This document shows positions 22,398 to 32,397 of a DNA stretch of 64,000 nt, piece after piece; the stretch's first letter is position 1; the number at the start of each line of letters is the position of its first letter. The stretch comes from Diphasiastrum complanatum. Its lineage: Eukaryota; Streptophyta; Lycopodiopsida; Lycopodiales; Lycopodiaceae. The stretch lies in assembly GCA_029204225.1 (NCBI GenBank), contig CM055103.1:19544925-19608924 (forward strand), given 5' to 3'. Under the pieces are notes generated by a model. The model saw nothing but the letters and a program-made list of their open reading frames with translations. It was not told where the DNA came from and made no database searches. A program made the position numbers and the translations under genes.

Positions 22398-22484
22398 GAC
22401 CCAAGGGAGTTGGCTCAATTGGTTAGCTTGACATCCAAAGTTTCTTTGGTCTCAAGTTCGAGCCTTCCCTTGGAAACCAAGAAG
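22398..22484 (+). mobile_element. tRNA-like mini-SINE, copy c
   Basis: An 87-bp body directly in tandem with copy b (period exactly 101 bp), with flanks CATTATTTGTCTTC at 22384-22397 and 22485-22498. The tRNA-like fold is best here: a 7-bp acceptor-type stem CCAAGGG / CCCTTGG closes the unit, with A box TGGCTCAATTGG and B box AAGTTCGAGCC between. Confidence 0.8.
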
Positions 22485-22498
22485 CATTATTTGTCTTC

Positions 22499-23212
22499 AG
22501 GTACTACCTCATTGAATGTTTGTGAGGTTTGAAAGACGTTGACTGTACAGAAGATGAATTATAGATAAAATCGCTCCAGGAGCTGAATTATGGATTGGCC
22601 CCCCGAGGAGCTTCGATACTTCAGCACAAGCTTTTTTGTGACCCTTTGGCTCGGAGTGTTATTCATTCTCTTCAATTGACTTAGTTAAGATTTTTGACTG
22701 ACGGAAATTTGTTCGGTTACTGAATGCATTAATCATATAGCAATATGTGTTTTGTAATATGACGGGGTTAATTGTGCTTATGCCTGATTCTCAAAAGCGT
22801 CCAGCAAAAAATTTCATCTGAAATTGCTCTCTTATAATAACTTGAACTGGAGTTTTGGCTGGGCAACAACGAATTGGTAAGGCTCTACGAGCAGTTGGGA
22901 AGTGTAGGGTATGAAATGTTCCAACTTGCTTGCACCAGCAATAAAAAGTGATGGTAAAGTTTTTGGGCTCTCTTTACGTACCAGAGTTTCATATTATTAT
23001 TTACTTTTGGCAGATATTGTGAAATATTTTTCCTTAATAAATTTTAACCCTTAGTGGGCGGCATACCATCACAAATAGCATATGCGACAACATTTTTTAA
23101 GTCATTCTATATGTGTAGTAATTGGCTCGATCATGCACTTGACATGACATTTTGAAGCCCACCTATCATTCTCCTGCTAGATTATAATAGAATAAACTGG
23201 AGCCCCAAGAGT
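22499..23212. other. unassigned DNA
   Basis: No supported gene or repeat between the mini-SINE pair and copia relic F. Confidence 0.35.
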
Positions 23213-25443
23213 TTGAAGATTTTCATCTTTGCTTGTGTTATTGCTAACCAAGTTGGATGTGTTGCAAGGGAGCAAATTTCTATTCAAGAGGTTTGGCACA
23301 AAAGGATGGGACACCTCAACTTCAAGTCATTGGAGGTAATGGCAAGGAAGAAGGTTGTGATTGGTCTTCCAAGTTACTTAAGTAATGTCAAGCATGTTTA
23401 TGAGTCTTGTGCTTTGTCTGAGTCACATAGACTACCTTATACTAGATCTATTTCTAGATCTACAAAGCCTTTTCAACTTGTACATTAGGATATTCATGGA
23501 TTTACTACAATTAGCAATAATGGAGCTAAGATGTATGTAACATTCATTGATGATTTTGATCTATCTACTAAAGAGCAAGGATGAAGTGTATGATGTCTTT
23601 GTCAAGTTCAAGAATGCAAGGGAGAACCAATTTTCCACAAAGATCAAGTGCTTGAGAGGTGACAATGGTGGTGAGTACATATCTAACAAGTTCAAGGCCT
23701 TTTGTGATGAGCATGGGATCAAGAGGGAGTATACAACATCAAGGACCCCACAACAAAATGGAGTGGCTGAAAGGAAGAATAGGACTTTATGTGAAAGTGC
23801 TAAAGCTATGAGGTTAAGTGCTAATCTTGACAAACCATTTTGGGATCAAGCTTTGTTGTGTGCCAATTTCTTGTGCAATATGTGACCGAGTGCTATTTTG
23901 GATGGAAGGACACCTTTTGAGATACTATTCAAGAAGAGGCCGAGTGTCAACTTTCTAAGAACTTTCGGATGCACATGCTATGTCAACATTACTCTTGATG
24001 ATAGAACCAAGGAGGATCCATCTTCAAGAAGAGGTATTTTTGTTGGATATGGTGAGGTGAGTAAAGCCTATAAGGTTTACATTCCTTCTACTAACAAAGT
24101 GATTGTTGGTAGAGATGTCATTTTTGATGAGGGGAACATTCCAAAGGTGTCTTCAAACATGATTGATGGTAGAGTGGATGGATCTAATATTCTTGATATT
24201 GATGAGAAGGATCCTACTTTGGATGGTGGTGACGATGGACCTTCATCAAGTCAAAATCCAAGGAGAACATCAAGAGAAAGACAAGTACCTTCAAGGCTCA
24301 CATATGATCAAAAGGGTAAGCAAGTAGTCTTTGGAAATTATGTTGCTTTCCTAACCTCTTTGGATGAGCCTACAAGTGTAGATCAAGCAAGGAAAGAAGA
24401 GGAGTGGATCCAAGTAATGGATCTTGAGTATCAAGCTCTTATGAAGAGTGAAACATCTTTTGGAGGATCTTCTTGTGTACATGGAGCTATGCAAGTGGAT
24501 GGATGTTATCTTGTGGTAAAATCAAGTATTGGATCTGGAAAACAAAGTTTGTTCAATTACTTTGATGATCAAGTTGAAGTTCAAGAAGTTGATCTCAAAG
24601 CGCTTCAACTAGTCAAAAGGAAAGTTGACAATTTGGAGCTAGTCAAGAGCATCAAAGGAGAGGTAATTGGCAAAGATGTTATGGATCTGTTTTTGTAGCA
24701 TATTGAAGACTCATGTAAGGTCAAAGAAGCAGCATGGAAGTATTGTTCAAGTTTACTTTACTTGTTCTATCTCATGTTTGAGCAATTTCATGTGGATGTG
24801 TGCAAATTGTCAAGATATGGTAAAACTAGCTACATTGGTGAGCATTGTTTTGATGTTGGATTTGTACTAGAATTCTTGGCTAATTTCGCTGATGAAATGA
24901 AGCTATTGGAGGCTCATTATGTCACTCATTCATGGTCAAGTCATCAAGGCTTGATGGCATCTTATGGCAAGATGGAGATGGAGGCTAATTCATGGAGTAT
25001 CATGGTGGATACAAGGCAACAAAGGACAAAGGAGGAAGAGACATGCAAGCAAATGTTGATCACTCACATTTATTGTTTGTTTGTTGTATTTTTCCAGAGA
25101 GTTCAGAGTTGGAAGCATGGTGGAATCTTTTCATTTACATTCTGTTTGATTCTTCATGTTTTAGTCACATTTTTACGTGTAAAATTGATGTAAGAAATAG
25201 TGAAGCATTCCAAGTGGACATTATCTCTATATCAATTATGGTTGTTTCTATTTTGAGCATTACATGATCATTGAAAGGAGATCTATTCTTAGAAAGGTCA
25301 TTTTTTATGATGGATCAAAGTTCTATTGTCAAAAACTATGCTAGGAGCAAGCATATTGAGATACAATATCATTTTGTGAGGGAACAAGTCATTGCAAAGG
25401 AGGTGGAACTTCAACATGTGTCTTCAAGGGAATGTGTAGCTGA
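23213..25443 (+). mobile_element. Ty1/copia relic F
   Basis: A plus-strand copia relic starting in GAG-pre-integrase (EVWHKRMGHLNFKSLE). Integrase follows in three pieces: a stop just before DIHGF; a frameshift after YVTFIDDF; then 23547-23885 with RGDNGGEYISN and TPQQNGVAERKNR (second Asp and Glu intact). After one more stop a long frame (23898 onward) carries RTFGCTCYVN, RGIFVGYGEVSKAYKVY and the start of the linker to polymerase (SLDEPTSVDQARKEEEW). Reverse transcriptase is absent and an unrelated open frame occupies its place. An RNase H tail reappears at 25271-25443 (ARSKHIEIQYHFVREQV). It is cut at 25443 by the LTR of relic D. Confidence 0.8.
24470..25193 (+). pseudogene. unknown coding-like insert in relic F
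   Basis: After the copia frame reads ...EYQALMKSE the homology stops, but the same reading frame stays open for about 240 more codons with only one stop (TAG 24696-24698). It reads on through LKALQLVKRKVDNLEL and KTSYIGEHCFDVGFVLEF to a TGA ending at 25193. I do not recognise it. It replaces reverse transcriptase and most of RNase H, so it may be captured host sequence or decayed element sequence. The frame could also be chance. Confidence 0.45.
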
Positions 25444-25955
25444 TGTCGCGGAAGCGCGTCTGTGAGACTAATTCGTATTCGTCCTCTTCGTCTTCTTTAT
25501 CGCGAACAATTTTCTGTCTTCAAATTTTCTTTTGTGCGAAAGCTGTTACAGGATCCCAGACACTAGACTACACATCACAGAACACATTCTATTCTAGCAA
25601 TCATGATACACAGCACAAGACGAGATGTACGAAGATAGAGTGACTGTATTATCATTTTAAATCTAGAGTGAATTCGTCAGTGTCTCGCTCGTTGGCGGAA
25701 TGACATTCTACTCTTTCGCTGTGTTCTGCTCGTTGGCAGACTTTCATGCACAACTATGGTGTCTTTACTTTCTTACTGTATTTGCTACGTCTCTCTCTGT
25801 CTCTTACAGATCTCTGTATTCACATTATCTTGTTATGATCCTGAAAGGATCATTTATACCTCCACTATGTGGAGTTTACAAGATAGCTAAACATCGAATC
25901 ACATGACTAGTTAATGCTAATCAACTAGTTAGTTAGTCTCCGTCGTTGCTACTCA
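25444..25955 (-). repeat. 3' LTR of relic D
   Basis: Begins TGTCGCGG on the plus strand; the first 220 or so bases align with 27962-28180 at roughly nine bases in ten by eye. The outer edge (CTACTCA at 25955) is inferred from a TG...CA pattern only, because the other copy is truncated. Confidence 0.65.
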
Positions 25956-26195
25956 TTTCAGCTGGGCGTAAAGCTCGTTGCGCTGCCAGTTGGCAGCGCG
26001 AAAGATTTTTCTTCGTCTGATTCGTAATCTCCCGTTTGCTTTTGTTCTTTTCGTTTCTTTTCATAGTTTTCATTTCGCGTCTCTTTTGCGGTTTGCGGTC
26101 CTGAAGGTGTGTTTGCGATTCGCGATTGATTTGCAAATCGTTCGTGCTTCGAGTCAAAGACACGTTGACTATCACGAATCGTTTTCGTTTGACCT

Positions 26196-27836
26196 TCATG
26201 TCTTGTTTGTGTTGTGACAAAGTTGCAGGAGTTCACCATTCTTGATACTCTCTCTTGAACCTTGCAACTTTGTTCGTTTAATCCAATTGCCTCTCTTTGC
26301 TTGGTAAAGAGTGGCTTGTCGAGCGGTTTCGTGAGGAGATATGCAATCATATTTTCTGATTTTATGAACTGGACCTGGAGCTCTCCTTTCGAGATCAAAT
26401 TTGGAATATGATGTGGCTCTTCTTCCTTCATGTGTGAATGGATTCCGATGTTGCTTGCCTTTCTGACAAGCTTCACAGAACTCAGCCTCGGGCCTTGATA
26501 TTTTGAGACCTGTGACAATGTCCTTTGTGCTCATGTCATACAGGCTCCGCATGGTCAGATGATACATTCTCCTATGCCAAAGCTGATCTTCATTTTCTGA
26601 AGCATTTAATATGTTATCAGAGTTGTTGATTATTTTGGCCTGGTAAAGGTTTTCTTCTCTGCATCCGACCGTCAACAACTTGTTTGTCGTCTTCTCAATC
26701 ATACGGCAAGTGTTGTCGTTGAACAAAACTCGAATGCCTAGATCTGCCATCTTGGAGACAGATAGCAGATCTTTTCTGAGTGAGGGCACATAGGGTGCTC
26801 TTGGCAGCTCTGCTTGGCCTAATAGTGTTCGTAGCTGTAGAGAGTCGATGCCCTTGACATCGTGTCTGCTTCCATCGCCTAGAATCACTGCTCTTTCATT
26901 TTCGAGTTCGCGAAAGTTGATCAAGATTTTCTTGTTGCAGGTTATGTGAGATGTTGCTCCTGAATCGATGACCACATCGTAGTCATGTTCGGAGTAGCTT
27001 GTCGAAGCTTCTTCGAGTATCGTGAAAGTCTCGTCACCTCTTTCTGCATCTTTAGATGATTTTGCAACGTTTGCCTTTTCAGCTTTGTTATTTTTTTTTT
27101 GGGTTAAATCTGGAGTCGTATGCAGAATGCCCTTTCTTCTTGCAGTGCATGCAAGGTATTGCTGGATTGAACCAGCATTTGTTGGCCGTATGGCCTGGTT
27201 TGTGACAGTGATCGCATGAAGAAGATTGTTGATTTGAGGACTTCGTCTTCTCGAATCTTGGCTTGTTTTTGTTCTTCTTCTTTCCTTTTGTGAAGAGAGC
27301 CTTCTCTTGATCACTGCTTCCCTCTCCTTCATCTCTCATCAGTCTCTCATCAGCGACAAGACTGCTTTGTCAAATGTCATATCTGTTAGACTCAGTATGA
27401 GCATTCTCAGCGGCTAATAGGACGTCGGTAGAGATTTCATGAAGTATATCAGCTGTTGTGGTGCTGGGACCTGGTGCTTATGTCCTGATGCAGCGAGTTG
27501 AGCAAAGATCGTTCTGATCTTCTCAACGTGCTGATCCAACTAGTTGTCATCCCACCGTATTGATTGCAGTTGATTGTGAAGGTGCATGACTGAAGCTGCA
27601 GTCCTCACTTCATACTTCTGCTTTAATCTTTCCCATGCTGCATGGCTGCTTTCGTAGTCTTCAATCTGCATGAGTAGATCTTCACTTATGGACGAAACGA
27701 GGATCGCCATTGCGCGCTCATCCTTTCTGATCCATTCATCTCTCTTCAAGTCTCCCTCTAGAGGCTGCACCTCTGAGAGCTCGGTCACCGACCAGATGCC
27801 TTCGCCCTTCATGAGTGTTTTGATTTTGAATTTTCA
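26196..27836 (-). pseudogene. relic D gag-protease fused to RNase H tail
   Basis: Gag is near 27836-27540 (TLMKGEGIWSV), with a TGA at 27836-27834 in place of the conserved Trp. Knuckles CDHCHKPGHTANKC and CMHCKKKGHSAYDS follow (the last Cys changed). Protease (VIDSGATSHITC) and pre-integrase (WHRRMYHL, CEACQKGKQHRNPF) follow. From about 26470 the sequence becomes RNase H C-terminal: in a second frame FIKSENMIAYLLTKPLDKPL is readable. The join is an internal deletion of roughly integrase core through most of RNase H. Confidence 0.8.
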
Positions 27837-28179
27837 GATTCTGTGATTTGCGCCATCGAGACTGATTGCTACTCTGGTCTGGATTGTCGTAGCCATATTA
27901 TGTTGTCTGGAAGAATCACTGTTGGGATATCAGTAGTGACAACCTGTTGGCTCTGATACCATGTCGCGGAAGCGCGTGTGTGGGACTGATTTGTATTCGT
28001 CCTCTTCGTCTTCTTTATCGCGAACAATTTTCCGTCTTTAAATTTTCTTTTGTGCGGAAGCTATCACAGGATCCCAGACATCGACTACACATCACAGAAC
28101 CCATTCTATTCTAGCAATCATGATACACAGCACAAGACGAGATGTACAAAAATAGAGTGACTGTATTATCAGTTTTAAT

Positions 28180-30760
28180 TTTACAAGTAAGAGGCTTCTT
28201 TCCATAAGGTAAATCAACAAGCTTCCAAGTTTGATTTTCCATTAATGCATCAAACTCTACTTGCATAGCTTTCCTCCAATATTGAGACTTATTTGCTTCC
28301 TCAAAACTAGTTGGTTCTTCAAGCATAGTAGTCAAGAAAGTATAAGAGTTGAGTAGTTGAGAATCTTCCCTTTGCTCCCCTTTGTCACTATAAGTGAGCC
28401 TTGATGGTTCAATCCTTGTCCTTGTTGATCTTCTTGGCACCCTTGGACTTTGAGTAGGTTCCTCTTGGTCTTCATCTTCATGAAGCTCCTCCTCGGCCAT
28501 AGCATGATCCTTGACAAGTTGAGTGTTGTTGGAAGTCACCTTTCCTTTGGCTTGGAGAGATTCATCAAAAAGTACATCTCTACTAGCAACAACTTTTTTT
28601 TGTAATAGGATCAAATATCCTATAAGCTTTCTTACTTTCACTATAACCAACAAAGATGCCTTTGAAAAAAGTGGCATCTTCTTTTTTCCTTGTTTCTAAA
28701 GGAATATGTACATAACAAGTACATCCAAAAACTTTCAAATCACTAAAATTTGGCTTTTTGCCAAACAATACTTCATAAGGTTTAAGTCCTTTAATGTCAC
28801 TATTAGTCATTCTATTACATAGAAAGTTTGCACATAAAATAGCTTCTCCCCAAAATGAAATAGGAAGTGATGCATCTAATCTCATAGCTTTAGCACACTC
28901 ACTTAGTGTCCTATTCTTTCTCTCAGCTATTCCATTTTGTTGTGGAGTATATGTGCAAGTAAACTCTCTCCTAATGCCATTAGTTTCACAAAACTCTTTC
29001 ATCCTATTCGAGATGTACTCCCCTCCATTATCACTTCTTAATACTTTCAAGCTAGTATTAAGTTGCTTTTCCACAAGAGTTTTGAACTTTACAAAGGACT
29101 CAAAAACTTCACTTTTCTTAGGCAAGAGATAAACCCAAGAGTATCTTGATTTATCATCAATAAAAGTGACATACATAAGAGCTCCACCATTTGATTCATG
29201 TGAAAATGAATGAACATCCGAGTGTATAAGGTCAAGAGGAGAGTTAGATCTTATCAAAAATCTCTTGAAAGAAAGCTTATGAGATTTGGAGAGTCCACAA
29301 GCTTCACAAAGCTTGCCACACTTGGATATGGTTTTGGGAAGTCCTTTTGCTAGCTCCTTTGTCACCATGGTCTTCATAGCTTTGTAGTTAGGATGGCCTA
29401 ACCTTTTATGCCATAATTCCACTTGAGTGAGCTCCTCCCTTGCCATGTTCACACTTCCAACCATCACATTAGCATCCAATTTGAATAACCTCCCTTGCTT
29501 GAAACCACTAGCAATACATTTTTCATCTTTCAAGATAGAACATGCTCCATGCTTGAAATGTACATCTAATCCACTATCCATAAGTTGTCCTACACTCAAC
29601 AAGTTCTTTGTAATTGAAGGTACATAAAGAACATTGTCTAGATCTACTTTTTTAGATGTTCCTAGACATAAAGGAATGGATCCAACACCTACAATCTCAC
29701 ATTCTTGATCACTTGCAGTGAAGATAAATCTCTTAGAACTATTGTAAGAAAGTAGATTAGAAAAGTAGTCTTTTTGGTGAGTTATGTGAGAGCTTGTCCC
29801 ACTATCAATCCACCAAGTGTCTTGATTAGATGTTTGTGGTGAGGATACCATCAAAGTTAGATTGCCTTCTTCCTCCTCCTCAAGCACGAGATTGCCTTGA
29901 TTGTCATTCTCTTGGGCATTCTTCTTCTTGTAGCACTCAGATGCAAAATGTCCCTTTTTTCCACAAAAGAAACACTTTAGCTTCTTCTTGTCCTTCTTGC
30001 TCTTGCCTTTGGAACTTGATCCTCCATTTTTGTTCTCCATTTCCATGTCTTGAGTCTTCTTGGATGGAAACTTCTTCTTCTTTCTTTTCAAAGAAAAGTT
30101 ACCTTTTTCATCACCATCATTCAAAGATAAGGAACTCATCCTACTTTTGATATGAAGCATTCTACTCTCCTCACTAACAAGCACACTTTGAAGTTTTTCA
30201 ATACTAGGAAGTGAATCTTGAATAGGTTTGAACGAGATTGGAATAATCATCTCCTAATCCATTCAAAATGATTTGAACTAATTCATCATCTTTGATTTTA
30301 TCATCTATAGAAGACAACTCCTTGTTCAAAGATTTGATCCTAAAGTCATAATTTTGGGCACTTTCACTACTTCCTTTCATGCTTTGAAGGATTTGATTCC
30401 TAAGCATGAGTATCCTTGAAGTGTTCTTGGATCCATATATGGCTTTTAATGAATCTCATGACTCTGTGGATGTGGTACAAGATGAGATTTCTTTCAAAAG
30501 TTCATTACTTACATTCATTTTAATGCAATGTAATGCAACTCTACATCTTTTTTTGTACTTAGCCAATTCAACTCCTCCTTGAGGTTCTACTTCCACCTCA
30601 AGTACTATGTCATAAAGATCATGAAGTACAAGCAAGGACTCCATTCGAACTATCCAAGTAGCATAATTAGTGGATGTAAGTCTTTCACTAGCTTCAAGCA
30701 AAAACCACCCATTGATGCCATTTTTGAATGTGAAAAAGCAGTAGAAACTCTTATGGTTTC
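28180..30760 (-). mobile_element. Ty1/copia relic E, near-intact up to polymerase
   Basis: A minus-strand copia relic from a different lineage than A-D. It runs from gag at about 30730 to the very start of reverse transcriptase (KLVDLPYGKKPLTCK), where it stops at the truncated LTR of relic D. Damage before that is light: one Trp-to-TGA stop (30458-30456), one frameshift near 30216, and one frameshift at a run of eight T near 28595. No LTR or primer site was found on its 5' side. Confidence 0.85.
28583..30250 (-). pseudogene. relic E gag-protease-integrase frame (555 codons)
   Basis: The longest transposon frame here. In order: gag tail with Lys-rich linker; CCHC knuckle CFFCGKKGHFASEC (complete); protease WWIDSGTSSHIT; GAG-pre-integrase VELWHKRLGHPNYKAM and CEACGLSKSHKLSF. 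Integrase follows with the full catalytic set: HSDV, LRSDNGGEY and GIAERKNR. The C-terminal integrase fold (VFGCTCYVHIPLETR, GIFVGYSESKKAYRI) is present. It ends at a premature stop caused by the T8 frameshift, and the next frame (28677-28111) continues with VVASRDVLFDE into the linker. Confidence 0.85.
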
Positions 30761-31404
30761 TCTAAGAGATCTGAACCTAAAGTCTTCTAGCAATTTAGAA
30801 AGCTTATAGACTCAATCCTATCACTCATGAACCAATCTAGAATTATGGAAATTTAGATTCTAGTCTCAAACTTGCAAAATCACTCCTTAATCTATAATTT
30901 TTAGCAATTTCTCTCTTCAACCTCAACGTACACTCAAAAAATCAGAGAAGATCAATTAATGAGCACCTAATTCAAGCATCAATTTTAATTTTTTGGCTCA
31001 AGAACAAGGGATTAGATTCACTATAGAAAATGCTTGACTTTGCACTAAAAATCACTCAAATTGGGTATGTGAGTCAAATTCTACAAATTTTTGAAATTTC
31101 TCAGTCAAAACTGGAGCAAAATTTTGAGGATAGCTATCAAATCCAACTTGCTACACAAAATTTGACTAGTTTCCTAAAAACTGCTAATTTTGGCTTTGAT
31201 TTGGATTAGCCCTATCAATAAGCGCCACTGCTGCTCCCGGCGCCGGTGCCGCTCTTGGCGCCACTGTGACCAGAATCCAGCCGGCGCCAAGTTCATATGG
31301 CTGAAAATCTTTGATCGGTTCTAGCGAAGTCCAGAGAGCTCAGATCGATGTGCAATCACCTCACACGATCTAAGCATGATTAAAGGAAATCTAGGGATCA
31401 ATAA
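30761..31404. other. unassigned DNA 5' of relic E
   Basis: Probably decayed leader of relic E followed by host or other sequence. GC rises near 31220-31290 (CGCCGGTGCCGC). No gene supported. Confidence 0.35.
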
Positions 31405-31467
31405 ATTCTAGAGAGAGAAAATAATATTCTAGAGAGAGAAAATAACTTTCTAGAGAGAGAAAACATG
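31405..31467. repeat. 21-bp tandem repeat, three units
   Basis: Units at 31405, 31426 and 31447 share the core TTCTAGAGAGAGAAAA. On the minus strand the period is an exact seven codons, which explains the short repeated FLSLE peptide. Confidence 0.85.
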
Positions 31468-32390
31468 CTTTACCAGCCTGGGTAGAGTACTTGGTAGGAG
31501 AGGAGGTGGCGAATCCCACCAATACTATAGAGGAGTGCGGGTTGTGACTCACGGCGAGCTCCAACCAAGTCTCAGCCTCCCTTGCTGGAATGTTGTCCTG
31601 GCGCCCGCCTTGGCATGCCAACGCCCGGAGACTAGGGTCGGTCACACACTTGAAATGTAATCTTCTCAGATTTATTAATAAAGTGGGATTTTTCTCAAAC
31701 TGACTCTGATTACCTTCTGGATTTCAGTGTTCGGTAAAAGTGCCAGTTGTAAGGCCGCTTCAAAATTTTTGATCTGGTACATAGCTGAGGGTCGTATCCC
31801 GGGATGCCAGCGGTATGCCGTTGGGACCATTCGGTCCGTGGTGCCAGCGGTATGCTGTCGGGACCATTCAGTCCAGGTCTGTCGCGACTTGTGGTTCTGA
31901 CTGTTCCTTGCATGAACGTGAATGAGTTAAGCTCTTGGAGAACGGGCTCTAACCTGTCGGCTGAGTTGGATGGCTTGCTTGGGTGGAAGTTACCTGTTTA
32001 TGGCTATCCAGTCTGGCGTGGCGCCAGGTTGGCTTCCAATGCTCATGACGAAGCTGTTAGTTGGTTAAGTCTGATGTAAGTCAGACCGCTTGTTTGGAAT
32101 GGATGTTACTCGTTTGTAACAAAGCTTCGAGTTGGTTAAGTTTGATGTATGTCGGGCGGCTGGCTTGGAGGGAAGTCACCCACATCGGGACCCCCGATCT
32201 GGCATGGCGCCAAGTCGGATCTCAATGTTGGTTTCGAAACTTCAAGTTGGTTAAGTCTGATCGTTGTTGGCGAGTTGGCTACGTGTATGTCAAGTTCGTT
32301 TGGACAGCAAGAGTTGAAGGCTGGGAAGCTAAGTCGTGGTTCCTGGCTCCCTTTGGGATACTTGCGACACACTTAAACAATTCCTTAATG
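31468..32390. other. GC-richer repetitive segment of unknown origin
   Basis: Clearly more GC-rich than its flanks. It contains a 37-bp direct repeat (TGCCAGCGGTATGC..., 31805 and 31842) and two copies of TCTGGCRTGGCGCCA (32011 and 32201). There are three copies of GTTGGTTAAGT (about 32059, 32131, 32246). An AATAAAGTGGG poly(A)-like site is at 31676. No reading frame resembles a known protein. It could be the LTR or tail of an unrecognised element that sits between relics E and C'. Confidence 0.5.
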
Positions 32391-32397
32391 AACTAGG

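Larger units (their letters stand above)
25444..28180 (-). mobile_element. Ty1/copia relic D, deletion derivative with both LTR ends
   Basis: A minus-strand element bounded by two copies of the same LTR end. They lie at 25444 onward (TGTCGCGGAAGCGCG, probably extending to 25955) and at 27962-28180 (truncated). The primer site TGGTATCAGAGCC lies at 27961-27949, directly inside the right LTR. Internal order: gag (27836 to 27540), two CCHC knuckles, protease, GAG-pre-integrase, then directly an RNase H tail. The whole integrase core and reverse transcriptase are deleted. It sits inside the RNase H tail of relic F and is itself cut on the right by relic E. Confidence 0.85.

Noticed and set aside
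21821-22484. Functional tRNA genes
   Set aside because: The T stem pairs poorly, copies differ from each other, and each body has retroposition-type direct repeats, so these are retroposons.
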